DNA of 64,000 nucleotides. Origin: Pempheris klunzingeri (taxonomy: Eukaryota; Chordata; Actinopteri; Acropomatiformes; Pempheridae). The stretch is taken from contig NC_092016.1 of NCBI RefSeq assembly GCF_042242105.1, positions 6,462,501-6,526,500 on the forward strand, written 5' to 3'. The notes beneath the pieces were generated by a model that ran no database searches, was not told where the DNA came from, and saw nothing but the letters and a program-made list of their open reading frames with translations. The position numbers were made by a program, and so were the translations under genes. The stretch's first letter is position 1; each line of letters opens with the position of its first letter. Below, piece after piece: positions 33,465 to 45,458 of this stretch.

Positions 33465-33695
33465 AAGTAGAGTGGCTTGTTCGCAAATGGGCGGTCGATC
33501 CCGTCACCTCCAGTCCACATGTCAACGTGTCCTTGGGCGAGATACTGAGCCCCAAATCCACAGTGTGTGTATTTGTGAATGGTATGAATGAATGGGAGCC
33601 TGTTCCATCACTGTATGAATGGGAATGGAGTGTTAAAGTTATTTGAGAAGTCCGTAAGACCAGCAAGGCGCTAGATAAAGTACAGTCTATTACTC
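33465..33695 (+). mobile_element. tRNA-derived SINE
   Basis: GGGCGGTCGATCCCGTCACC resembles a tRNA B-box region, followed by ACATGTCAACGTGTCCTTGG, GCGAGATACTGAGCCCC and, near the end, AGACCAGCAAGGCGCTAGAT with AAAGTACAGTCTATT. This order matches a widespread fish SINE with a conserved 3' end. It lies directly beside the MITE. Confidence 0.7.
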
Positions 33696-33759
33696 ATTTG
33701 CATGTAACCACACCCAACATGATGTCACAGGGTCCTGAAGTGCACCTTTTAATAAGTTA

Positions 33760-33865
33760 TGCATTAAAAGTCTTAATATTGCAACATTAACATCTCAGTA
33801 CAAGTAAAAATTCTGCACTGAAAAAGTAACTTAAGTAAAAGTGCTTATTATTAGCAAAATGTGCT
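33760..33865. repeat. Piece of the AAGTAAAAGT-type dispersed repeat
   Basis: CTCAGTACAAGTAAAAATTC, TGCACTGAAAAAGTAAC and TTAAGTAAAAGTGC relate this piece to the copies at 53620-53740 and 39868-40175. Confidence 0.5.
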
Positions 33866-35879
33866 TAGTAAAAGAATTCAGAGTCACCGTATGTGATGAT
33901 GACATTTGGTTATTATTTTTATAGAGAAGGAGATGCAGCGACGAAAAATGGCCACACACTGATCGTGGGTGCGGTGTCATTAAGTTTAATGTGAGTGAAA
34001 TGTGATTTTCACACAGTTGCACTTTGATTTATTCAATAAGAACTAATGAATATCACTGACTGCAGCCTCTGTAGACTTTTGGTTTTGGAAGTAACACTAT
34101 GTTTGACCTCCCACATAGAATGAATTTCATATATTTTCTGAAGTTGCAACAAAGTTTGTACCATTTCTCAAAAAAGTAGAACAAAAAGGGACTTTGACAG
34201 TGACCTGGACAGTAACTTCTCAAGAGACCTGTACTGAGGATTTGCCCAAATGTAAACAATTTAAACAGTTTGTCTGTCAGCGTCTCACACAGACAATCAC
34301 AATGACACCTCGTCTGAAATAAATACCACCCACACCAACGTCAGCACAAATTCCTGCATTTTTACGAAAGGTTCACCTTTAGGGAGACATAACACTTCAA
34401 AAGAGAGAAATTATGGGATGATGGTTAATAATCAACTATCACCTACAATAACGAGAAGAATCAGTGTTCAGCAGCATGTGTCTGGAAACAAAGAGAACAA
34501 TCAGCTTGTGGGAGTTAAACTGAGGGCATATCATTATGTCCAGGCTGATGGGAAAATGAATAGTTTTTCACATATTTGGTCACAGTTCGTATTGGCCGAA
34601 GAGGTAAAGTTGAGGGAAAGTTTTTACAGTTTGTCCTTACGGAGAGATTATAGTACCGAGCCATGCTTCCAATATTGTTCAGATATTTCAATCCGAACCG
34701 ACGTGGTGTATCAACCGCATCAGACGGCCACGAAAAATCACAAATGAATCATGTTTGTACATGAAAGGACTCATATAAATTGAAGTGAATGCTTCTTTAG
34801 TTCTATCAGGGTTGTTGTTTGGTGAGATAGAGGCGTGTCAATTAATTACTTCAGCCCAGAGTGAGATATCCACACTGCTGCTTTGACACGTCTTGGCTCT
34901 AAAAATAGATAAATCATCAGTATGTGCCCTGTCTTGATTCGGAGGAGTTTTTCTGTCGATAAAACTCTCTCCTCCCTCTTCAGAAGCTTCACTGGGGGTG
35001 TAAGGGGTGAGATACTCCATCTGAATCTGTGATATGCTCTCAGTGCATTTGCATAATATTTGCACATCCATTTCAGTATCACACAGCCCGAGCCTAGCCT
35101 GGTCTTCATGCACTGCTGCGACAGTCGCTCACGCTGCTGCGTTATATTTCCATCTCTGCGTGGGAGAGACAGAACCACCGAGTCTCTGTTTATGAGCTCG
35201 CTGCAGGCTCGGCCAAAAACACAAAATAAAAAAAATGAAAGAGGTGAGAAAATAGCTGAGGGAGGAATGAAAACAGAGGGAACCTTCCTACATCGTTCCA
35301 TACAAACTGTCAGAGGGAGGACGAGGACTCCAGCAGATCAACAGCCACAAACCACAGAAGAAGAAAAGTATCACTGTCCATGGATATCATCTGTGACATT
35401 GCCCAGGACATCTCGCTCCCAAACAACACGGCAACAGCACGTTAGCAAAGCAGAAAAATAACACAACAAGTGGGAGCTGAAAGAGTGACAAACCCGAGCA
35501 GAACTCAACTTTGACATGCAAGTGCAAATTTGACTCCTTGTTGATGAAGATATAAAGATTATAGCCTCGCAATACCAGTTTACCAGGAGTTAGATGAGAG
35601 GAAACGGACCATTTATCAATAAAAGATGTCCAACTGTTGTTCAGCCTGATTACATTCCTTCATTAGACAAAGAGCGAAGCCACCGACTCAACACATCAGC
35701 TGCTCAGCCGGGAAATTCACACAGCTGCCAGTTTAAGTGCAACCGGCTAAAATGAATAACAATGAGGGTTAAGATGTTCCATTTTTGTTGAAACCTCTGT
35801 AGATATGTGCTGATTCAACTGCACGGACGTTTTAGAAGCTGTAGCTTGTTGACTTGTGTTGCGTTATGCCGAGTGGTGT

Positions 35880-36115
35880 TGATATAAAAAGGGATGGACA
35901 AAATATTAGAAACACTGAGCTAAAATGGTCAGAAATAGAATAACTCTCTAAACAAAAAAACTAAAGATAGATTCTCTCCTGGGTGTCAGCTGGTGCAGGA
36001 TAAACCCCAGTAAACCAAAAAATCAGTATCATTATTATTTCAGGACTGTGGTATTGGAGCATTATTTTTAGATGAGTGTACCTAATAAACTGGCAGCAGA
36101 GTTTAGATTTAAAGT
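35880..36115. repeat. Dispersed fish repeat with GTGTACCTAATAAACTGGCA
   Basis: GGACAAAATATTAGAAACAC at the left and GAGTGTACCTAATAAACTGG at the right are two ends often found together in fish interspersed repeats. Confidence 0.5.
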
Positions 36116-37224
36116 AATTCACAGCTGATGTTTTTGGTGTGAACAAGATGGCGCAAGAGAACATCTTTTATCTCCTGTGGCTCCTTATCATCACAGTCAC
36201 TGATTCGCCTGTTTCCCTTTTTTTATTCACTGTCCCTTTGATTTGTTTCCTTGTTTCACTGCAGACTAAATCATTCTGCACTGTGATAGATTATTGATCG
36301 GGTAGATGCGACTCAGAATGAGATGATGAAGATCAGCAGATACCAGACACACATTTTTGTGCTTGATGATACGAAAAGTTTCCAGGTTGAGAAAAAAGAA
36401 ATACAGCATTTATCTGTGAGTGCTGTGGTGTGACTCTGAGGTCTCCAGAAATATTCACTTAGTTTTCAGGCAGCTGATCTTTGCACAGTCTGGACACGTG
36501 TGAATGTTGAGGCTGGTTTTCACTCTCTTAAGTGTTACCTCCTAATATCCCACCACAGTGTGATAACTCCTGACAAAGCACAGGCAGCAGATGGTTCCTA
36601 TGAGGGAATAAACACACCGCATGCAGGACAAAAGAAAAGGAGAGGAGGTCGGAACTAAAATCACTAGGAAATCATAATTCACATTAGGGCTGAGCTTAAA
36701 TAGTCGACCATTCGATGATTTGATCTAAGGAGCCTTATTCAGCTGCCAATCTCACGGTCGTATCGTCGCAGTGACGTGAAAATGTGGTTATGAAACAAAG
36801 GATCAGCGTCGGGGTGCTGAATGTCTCATTTTTCCGTAGACATACTCGAGACATTACTACTGCTGATCTCTGTGTATCCATGTTTGTATCAGATAACGTC
36901 CTCAGACTACCATGTACGAAAAGTAGTGCAGAGCAAGTGCTCTACCTTGTGCCTATGTTTTTACTTCCACGGATATCCCGTATCATAGCAACCACAGCGT
37001 CTCAGCTGCGCTTCCAGTTGTGCGTTTTTCAGAGAAGCACCTGGTGTTTTCAGCTGAGAAAAAACACTTTGCAGGGACTTTCACACTTTTCACAGGCGAC
37101 GTGTCCAGTCTGTCTGCCTGTCCGCCAATATCAGCGCCATGGACAGCGCCGCAGGCCGCACACTTTAGTGTACAGAATAAATGTCATTTTGCAGTAAAGG
37201 CTAAAATAGACCGTATAATAGATA

Positions 37225-37560
37225 GATTATTATTTGCCTTAATGACACGACTGTCTCAAATGACCTAAATTTGACTCAGACTTAAATGGCTTCATACAAA
37301 TTATGGGAGACTTATGGGAAATACATTTTACTTGACTTGGACTTGTCATAACCTTACTCGAGACTTTTCTCAAATAACTTGAAAAATTACTAAAGACTTC
37401 CTAAAAGCCTAAAATGACTCAAGACTTCCCTCTAGTGACTTTAGACTTGATTCTCGTGTCTTTACCTTCATCTCAGGCTTCTCTCAGATGACATAAAACC
37501 TAAGTGACCTGAGAATCGACTTGGACTTTTCTCAAATGATTTGAAACCTGAAACATCTCT
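37225..37560. repeat. Degenerate tandem repeat of GACTT/CTTGAGACTT motifs, block 1
   Basis: AATGACTCAAGACTT, CTTGACTTGGACTTG, CTCGAGACTTTTCTCAAAT and GACTTGGACTTTTCTCAAAT recur at irregular spacing of about 20-35 bases. Shares its motif with 38340-38610. Confidence 0.6.
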
Positions 37561-38087
37561 GAAACAACAGCGATGGAGCGGCATCACCATCCTCACCTAA
37601 ACCTAATCTTACCTGTCAACTCACAGCCTTCCACGGACCAGTCACAGTCAGATAGACAGTGAGACCTGAACATCTCAGTCTGAGCAGCAGCATCATGTCC
37701 AAACAGCAACCTGATATTACCGTCCTAAGTGAATGTGAGGATGAAACCGCTTCACCTTCTTGAAAAGTTAATCCAAGTTGGAGACGTCCACGGGAGACTT
37801 CTGCGGGCTGATCTGCCTGAAAAAACCTGATTGCTCTGTTCTTTGTTAACGAGTGTAATTTCTCTCTGAAAGGACAAAAGATGGAGCAGAGGGTGGATAA
37901 TGGGATTTAATCGTGGCGAATTTGCACTTGTAGTGGCAATTCATTAGTGCGACCGATAATAACGACCTCGTTAAGCTGTCTGAAGCCATTGTCCTCGTTG
38001 TTTTTTTGTTCATGTTAATAAAGCTTTTTGTCTTTCATTCTAATTTTGATGGCCTCATTTTGTAATCCATCCAGTTTTCAATAATCT

Positions 38088-38110
38088 GTGTGTGTGTGTG
38101 TGTGTGTGTT
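38088..38110. repeat. (TG)n microsatellite
   Basis: Short TG tract. Confidence 0.9.
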
Positions 38111-38339
38111 TGAGGAAAGGTAACGAAATGACTCATTCATAGAGTACACAGTAATATTGTGTTGTACTATGTTTTATTGTACTGTACAAATACTTGAACA
38201 TGAAATACAATTTAATAAAAGAACACGATCTAAGCATAAAGTATAAGAACATGAAATAAAAAACAGGTAAACTGTTGGAAATACTCTTGTAGAGTTCCTT
38301 CCATAGTAAATCTTTTCAGAAATATACTTGTTTGATTTA

Positions 38340-38610
38340 TTCCTCAGAATTTCTTTCCAAGACTTGATGAGGACTTGAGACCTGACTGAGATTTATCTGA
38401 AATGACTTGAGTTTGTTGAGACTCGTCTGGGACTTGAAATTGTCTACAACTTCTTAAGACCTGACTCACATCTGTCTTAAATGACTTGAGACTTCTCAGG
38501 TGTGTCTCAAAGGACTTCAAAGTTGTCTCAAACTTCTCTCAAATGTCTTGAGACTCGACTCAACTCTGTCTCAAATGACTTGAGACTTGCCTTTGGCTTA
38601 TTTCTTCGAC
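38340..38610. repeat. Degenerate tandem repeat of GACTTGAGACTT motifs, block 2
   Basis: AATGACTTGAGACTT and GTCTCAAATGACTTGAGACT recur with AACTTCTCTCAAATG and CTTGAGACTCGACTC variants. Same family as block 1, in the same orientation. Confidence 0.65.
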
Positions 38611-39867
38611 TCGGCCTGACAGACATTATTGAACAGTTCTAATTAGAGGTGAAACAGTAGTTGATCAGTTGATTGGTTTAACAACAGAGGATTGATTTAT
38701 AACAAAAGCACTCTCTGGTTGCAGCTTCTCCAATATGAGATTGCGTGTTGCCTCTCTCTGTTCAATATGATTGTAAACTGAATATCATTGAAATGTTGCC
38801 AGTTTGTAAAATCACCCTTTACGCTGGAATACATTCAGACCTTTACAGTCTCAGACTGTTTGCTATCACTTCATCTCGTCTGTATTTCTGTGTTGCAAAT
38901 AAAAAGCCTGCCGTTCTGCCACCAGATGAGAAATCTGACCCATGTGGGAATAAAAAGCCCATCGTGGAGCTCAGATAATGCTCTGAAATTTCAGACTGCT
39001 CTGGAGTCAGTCGGCGGTCAGCTTGACCTCTGCAGATCATCATCAGCTGGGCGGTGATAAAGGTCAGAGGTCAGCTAGTTTCATTACTGACTCCATTCAA
39101 CACAGAGGAAAAATGGGGATTCATATTCACGTGTATTCATTTTTTATTAGTTGTGACACGTGTCACGGTTTCCAGATGACAGCTGAGCAGTGGGGTGTCA
39201 TTTGGCGAGAAATTACATCTGCGTGCCGAGTGATTACAGAAGAGACGAAACATCATCAGCTGCAGGCGTGATGTTGAAAGTGAGCAGGAAATGTTTATGT
39301 GTTAACTCTTTACAAAGACGTTCCTCCATCACATCTTCTTGGGGAGGACAAAATACAGGTTTTATCAGGTGTCTTCTCTCTCCTGAACTCACCATGTAGA
39401 GTCTGGTAATCTGTTTCCAAAACCTCTGAGAGAGCAGAAATTAGGTTATAGGTCTGCAGAATTTCATTAATAAAAGACTTGTTTCTGATTCCTTACCCTG
39501 ATCCTGCAAGTCCTCAACAAAACATGCCCTCCAAAAATGATTTGTATGAATGTTTTGTGATCCGCCTGCTCTATGGTTAAAAACCACTTGGTTCATCTTA
39601 CAGAAAGTTGGTGGTCATGGTTAAAGGAAGCAGTGCTTTACTTTTGTTGGACACAGGATGTGAACAGCGGTCTCTGATGTCAGACTCAGTATGCTCACTG
39701 CTTCTCCCGCCATCGTTCCTCTGGCCCGTAACTTGGAAATCGATTGAGGTCCACCATCATCGAGGATGATGATCCGGTCCCTTAAATGTGTCTGGAAGGA
39801 GACAATGTGTGAAGGGGCTCTGGGAGGAGAGGAGGAGTGGGGATCCACAGTTTTATCCAAAGTGCAG

Positions 39868-40175
39868 AGGTGGAAAGTAACTAAATGTATTTATTCAAGT
39901 ACTGACTTACATACAATTTGAGGTACTTGAGAATTTGTTATTTATTATTTTCTATTAGTTATTTACTATTCAAAGCCACAAGCCACCTAGCAGTGTGTAA
40001 AGTGATTACAGTTAGCTCCACCTTTACCAGCTGCAACATTAAAGGGATTTTTACACAATAATGCTTTTATTCTGAAATAGGCCGTTCTACATAGAGAGTA
40101 CTTTTACCTTTGGTACTTTAAGTATATTTTGATGAAGTAAAATTTTGAATGCAAGTACTGTGGGATAAAAGAGTA
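39868..40175. repeat. Dispersed fish repeat of the AAGTACTTGAG type, third full copy
   Basis: CAGAGGTGGAAAGTAACTAA, TTTGAGGTACTTGAG, TACCAGCTGCAACATTAAA and TTTGGTACTTTAAGTATA align in order with 3599-3990 and 12162-12560. A MITE has inserted at its right end. Confidence 0.6.
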
Positions 40176-40565
40176 CCGTATTTACCGGACTATAGAGCGC
40201 ATCGGAATATAAGCCGCACCCACTAAATTTGAAAAGAAAAGAATATTTTTACATATATTAGCCGCACCAGACTATAAGCCGCAGATATATACGTTGTGAA
40301 ATGAGATATTTACACAGAAAGATTTTGTAAATGTTTATTTATATACCTTAATTGTTTCCAAACGGTGCCTGTAACACGGCAGTAAAACGGCTGATCGAAC
40401 AAAACAGAAAAGTCATTAATGTTTTTATTCATCCTCCTCCTGTGCACTGAAACCGTCACTGAAACGTTAGCGAAGAAAAATCTATAGATTAGCCGCATCG
40501 TTGTGTAAGCCGCAGGGTTCAAAGCGTGGGAAAAAAAGTAGCGGCTCATAGTCCGGTAAATACGG
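40176..40565. mobile_element. MITE with imperfect terminal inverted repeats, TA-flanked
   Basis: The left end CCGTATTTACCGGACTATAG and the right end, reverse complement CCGTATTTACCGGACTATGA, are inverted repeats about 390 bases apart, each bordered by TA. Internal TAAGCCGCA motifs recur (near 40210, 40273, 40507). No transposase. The type is common in fish and probably mobilised by a Tc1/mariner-like enzyme. Confidence 0.8.
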
Positions 40566-41949
40566 TACTTCAATAAACCAACCACCCTTCAATAAAAACC
40601 TTTTATTCTTTATTGATTGGTCAGCTGATCTGTTGTGACAGTAAAAGAACCAACAGGCTGCTCTTTAAAACAGCTTTACTGTTATATCAGTCAAACTACC
40701 TGTGGAAACAGGAATAACAGCACCAACAGCGGCTCTGACTAATAGTGATTCATTTCTCTCTCGTTACTTTATTTTCTGTTCCAAGTTCATCCACAGTCAC
40801 ACTTCATTAACTCTATGATATCAACCAGAGCGTGAGAGGGAGATAAGATGAACTGTACCTGTGCCCTTCACAAACTAATTAGGCTAGTTTTATTTAGAAC
40901 ATTTAAACAGCTTTTTATTGCTCTTCCACATCCATTCTGCCCTTTCAGTCATAAATAAATCTTATTTGTAAATAGCAAAACACTTTCTTAACTATCACTG
41001 TAGCTCCTGGAGGGATCACATCTCCTCTCCCTCTGCGGCTGTAAGCTCTCTCTCATATTGTTTTATCATCTCTCGTTGTTTTTTCGGGTTACAGTGGTTT
41101 CGCCACCCCGGCCAGCTGCGGTGAATCTGAGCTTCACTAACACACGGAGGACGACTTCTCAGCTCCTGATTGGCGGATCGGGGGACAGGAGCCCTACAGG
41201 CGCCCTCTTACATAACAAGAATAATTCTGACCCCTCCTCGGTCTCCTCAGACTGTTATTTTGGATTTGGCTCAGGACATGCTCAAGGAGGAGAAACCCTC
41301 TGCTGTGAGTCAGAGCAGCCGTGGGTCAGAGATGTTGACCTCTGACCTGTTTCTGCCTAATAGATAGAAGCTCACACTCTGTGCTACTGCTCAGAAATGA
41401 TTTAACCTTGTTTACCTGCGCCTCCCCCCGACCTTTGACTCGTGACTCTCTGTCACACCAGTTAATTGGCTGATTGGAAAACTAGTAAAGCTAATTTTTT
41501 GTTTCGATCTGCTTTTTTTTTGCTCCTTAGAGGCAGCAGAAATCCGCTGTGAATATTAATATGACCAACCTTTTTTCAAACAGTTGCTTTTTTAGACACC
41601 CACCAGTTACAGCGCAACATTATCAATCATTTGGAGTTGCTGTTGTTTCTTCCTGATGAATAGAAGTCCAAAATTCACTCTCTTTCAACTCTGTTTTTCT
41701 TTTTTATCTCTACCAACTCCTGAGGGAAATACTTTCTCTTTAGCTGGTAAAAGCACCACCTTGTTCACAGTGTCTGCTGCTTGCTGCTGAGCAGGTAGTG
41801 TGTAAAAGGGTTTTTAGTCGGGGTGGGTCATGACTCTCAAATAGCCAAATAGTCATTGGATTGTAGTAGTAGTTCTGTGGCAATTGAGTGTCTGTTGGTA
41901 GTTTGTCTGACAGAAACAGCAGCTTGATCTAGTGTGCTGAGATGGAGCC

Positions 41950-43072
41950 AGATGTGGATCAGGTCTCTGTAAAGACGTGGATAAGGTCTCTATAAAGGTG
42001 TGGATCAGGTCTCTGTAAAGACGTGGATCAGGTCTCTGTAAAGACGTGGATAAGGTCTCTATAAAGGTGTGGATCAGGTCTCTGTAGAGACGTGGATCAG
42101 GTCTCTGTAAAGACGTGGATAAGGTCTCTATAAAGGTGTGGATCAGGTCTCTGTAAAGACGTGGACAAGGTCTCTATAAAGGTGTGGATCAGGTCTCTGT
42201 AAAGATGTGGATCAGGTTTCTGTAAAGATGTGGATCAGGTGCCTGTCAAAACGTGGATCAGGTCTCTGTAAAGATGTGGATCAGGTGCCTGTAAAGATGT
42301 GGTTCAGGTCTCTGTAAAAACGTGGATCAGGTCTCTGTAAAGGTGTGGATCAGGTTTCTGTAAAGATGTGGATCAGGTGCCTGTCAAAACGTGGATCAGG
42401 CCTCTGTAAAGATGTGGATCAGGTGCCTGTAAAGATGTGGTTCAGGTCTCTGTAAAAACGTGGATCAGGTCTCTGTAAAGACGTGGATCAGGATTCTGTA
42501 AAACTGAAAAATGTGGATCAGGAGTCTGTAAAGACGTGGATCAGGTCTCTAAAGACGTGGATCAGATCTCTAAAGACGTGGATCAGATCTCTAAAGACGT
42601 GGATCAGGTCTCTGTAAAGACGTGGATAAGGTCTCTATAAAGGTGTGGATCAGGTCTCTGTAGAGACGTGGATCAGGTCTCTAAAGACGTGGATCAGATC
42701 TCTAAAGACGTGGATCAGGTCTCTGTAAAGACGTGGATAAGGTCTCTATAAAGGTGTGGATCAGGTCTCTGTAGAGACGTGGATCAGGTCTCTAAAGATG
42801 TGGATCAGGTGTCTGTAAAGGTGTGGATCAGGTCTCTGTAGAGACGTGGATCAGGTCTCTAAAGACGTGGATCAGGTCTCTGTAAAGGTGTGGATCAGGT
42901 CTCTGTAGAGACGTGGATCAGGTCTCTAAAGATGTGGATCAGGTGTCTGTAAAGGTGTGGATCAGGTCTCTGTAGAGACGTGGATCAGGTCTCTAAAGAC
43001 GTGGATCAGGTCTCTGTAAAGGTGTGGATCAGGTCTCTGTAGAGACGTGGATCAGGTGTCTGTAAAGGTGTG
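41950..43072 (+). repeat. Minisatellite with higher-order structure
   Basis: About 1.1 kb of 21-23-base units, each containing GTGGATCAGGTCTCT followed by GTAAAGAC, GTAGAGAC, AAAGAC or GTAAAGGT. The 23-base variant and a 21-base variant lacking GT alternate. In the right half (about 42780-43050) three variants follow each other in a fixed 67-base order that repeats several times. No coding frame is kept, since 23 and 67 are not multiples of three. Confidence 0.95.
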
Positions 43073-43139
43073 TGTTATCTTATGTCAGAAATCCAGTTCA
43101 GTGTGATATGTTATTGCTGTAACCATAGCAACCTAGAAG

Positions 43140-43222
43140 CAGTGCATATCAGGAAGCAGGAAACAGGAACTAGGAAACAGGAAATAGGAAGCAGGAAGCA
43201 GGAAAGAGGATACAGGAAGTAA
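43140..43222. repeat. Short tandem repeat of AGGAAGC/AGGAAAC units
   Basis: CAGGAAGCAGGAAACAGGAA followed by further CAGGAAG, TAGGAAG and CAGGAAAGAGG units. Confidence 0.85.
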
Positions 43223-43599
43223 GTTCACCATGTGGTGATGGGATGTCATTGTGATGGGACATTGATCGTCAGCAGTTGTCAGCTCCTCAGTTAAGACGTT
43301 ATTCTTCATTTTCCCTCCGTCTGTGAGTATTATTCATCTAATGACATGAAGCCATCGAGCTATTTTGTGTTTGCGTGATTATAAGCGTGGCTGGATGCTA
43401 ATTGTGTAGCTAAGTTAGTGAGTTGCTGGTTGTTTTTTTGACCATGTTAGCCGTGCTTTCATTATATTAGCTACGTGGCTACGCTAGTTGCGGTCTGCTT
43501 AATGCCTGGATGCTGTTGTGATCAACAATGCTGCTGGAATTTCATCATCTGTATCCTGAAGTTTTTTAGGAGTGTTTAAACTGATTGGAAATAGTCCAT

Positions 43600-43835
43600 G
43601 AAAATGTGGAGCAGGTGTCTGTAAAGATGTGGATCAGGTGTCTGTAAAGATGTGGATCAGGTTCCTGTAAAGATGTGGATCAGGTTCCTGTAAAGATGTG
43701 GATCAGGTTCCTGTAAAGATGTGGATCAGGTCTCTGTAAAGATGTGGATCAGGTTCCTGTAAAGATGTGGATCAGGTTCCTGAAAAAATATGGATCAGGT
43801 CTCTGTAAAGACGTGGATCAGGTCTCTGTAAAGAC
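43600..43835 (+). repeat. Second array of the same minisatellite
   Basis: About ten 23-base units related to the main array but mostly with GGTTCCTGTAAAGATGT or GGTGTCTGTAAAGATGT. The 63-codon open frame across it is a repeat artefact. It is separated from the first array by about 530 bases of other sequence. Confidence 0.9.
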
Positions 43836-45417
43836 GTGGGCACTAACAGCCTTTGATTTTTCATTGCTTAGGCAGCCTGAGTCCCATTTCATCCACCCAA
43901 AGGGGGGTCGATATACAGAGAAGCTCCGACAGTGACTAGACTATTGGGTACTATTTTCACTGGAAATGTCCCTCCCTACTTTTTAGAGCTTTTTGCCAAA
44001 AATAGCTGCCTTCTGCTTCTGCCAAAAATGGTAGAGTGAACCAAAACAGTGACGTTGCAGACCGGACTAAACGGTAACCTAAAACGCTACAGAGCTCTGT
44101 AAAGCCGAGGGGAGCTGCATGTTCAGGTAGTACATTTCTGCATGTTCATCACCAAGAGTGAGCCTGTTCACTGTCCGCTGTGATTATAATAATATCTATG
44201 TAAGACGGGGAAACAATCAGCTATCTCTGGTGTTTAAGTATGATGTTTTGCTGACACATCCACCCTGACCTCCTCCCTTCGTGGCCTTTGTCGCTCTATA
44301 ACAGGGTCAGCTGACTTCCTCCTCTTCTCCTGTCATCATTACCGCAGCCACTAAAGGGCTCTGTCACTTCAGTGTAAATGCGTCACTGACGCTTGCTGAA
44401 ACGACCGCTCCTGTCATTGAAACGTTAAGTAGTGCTGAAACGATAAATTGAATCAATCATTTTAATAATAAGGGAGTCTTTTAACGGTGCTATGTGTAGG
44501 ACTTGAGCTGTTGTTTGTGTCCCCCAGTAGCCAAAACCTTCACATATGTATCAGAGTCAATTATACAGCAGCAGTACGTGCATAAAATTACACAAAAATC
44601 CATGTTGATGGTTATTACCTCACACGTTAGGCCTCCGGAGACTTTTTGTACCCCTACGCTTACCTCCATGGGCCCTTACAAATCGTGCCTCCCACCTTTA
44701 CATCTCCCCCTTTGCTTTGGTACTCTGCAGGAGCGATAAACGACATTGTGTGTTTCTGTCTGTCAAATTACGCTCATAAGTGTTCTTAAGCTTACTTTGA
44801 AGTATGCAAACATCTTTCTGTGTCATTTAATTTGTGTATAAGCTCATGTTATGACCAAAATTGCCAGAGGATTTTGGTATTTTCTCTTTTTGTCAGAATA
44901 AACGGAGATTGCCTCCAAAGACATCCTGGTTTGAGCCCCTTCATCAAACCGCGACACACGACGCGAGACACCACCCATTACACAGACGCCTCTGCTCAGC
45001 TCATCTTAACTAGAGACACTCAGCAAACACTCATCTCACCAGACTGTTTATTTCACGTCCAACACGCGCTCAATAACAGAGAGCACCTCTACATCCCATT
45101 CTGCATGACATCATTAATTATTAATTATGCCTCCAAAGGACATCACCTCTCACACTCTAGCTTGTGCATTAGTTTAAATGGCAAACAAAAAGGTCTCTGC
45201 CTGTTCTGTCCCTGACATCAAAGTAATGGACTCCACGCTGACCAATCAGAGTCAAGGATTCTAAGTGGTGTCTGCTGAATGGTGGTGGTATAGTCATTTA
45301 AATTGCATTTACACAGCTGCTATGTGTTATAGACGTATACAAAAAGCTTTTCAGTCAATTCAACCTAGGTAAACCAAGGCCTTCCTCCTCTTGTTAATGT
45401 CAGTGGGGCATCTCAAT

Positions 45418-45458
45418 GAATTCTTCTTCTTCTTCTTCCTCCTCCTCCTCTTCCTCCT
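45418..45458. repeat. (TTC)n(CTC)n tract
   Basis: Polypyrimidine trinucleotide repeat with TTC units followed by CTC units. Confidence 0.9.

Noticed and set aside
34846..35301. 151-codon minus-strand frame
   Set aside because: Longest non-repeat frame in the intron, but no domain, no biased codon pattern and overlapping frames on both strands.
41058..41367. Overlapping frames including a stretch TVILDLAQDMLKEEKPSA
   Set aside because: Peptide-like appearance and an acceptor-like TTACAG upstream, but no family match, no donor and two equally open frames; not enough to call an exon.
41950..43072. CRISPR-like array of direct repeats
   Set aside because: Units are contiguous variants of one another with no unique spacers, and the genome is eukaryotic.
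43744..43935. 63-codon frame with MDQVPVKMWIRF-like repeats
   Set aside because: It lies in the minisatellite, whose 23-base unit does not keep a frame.
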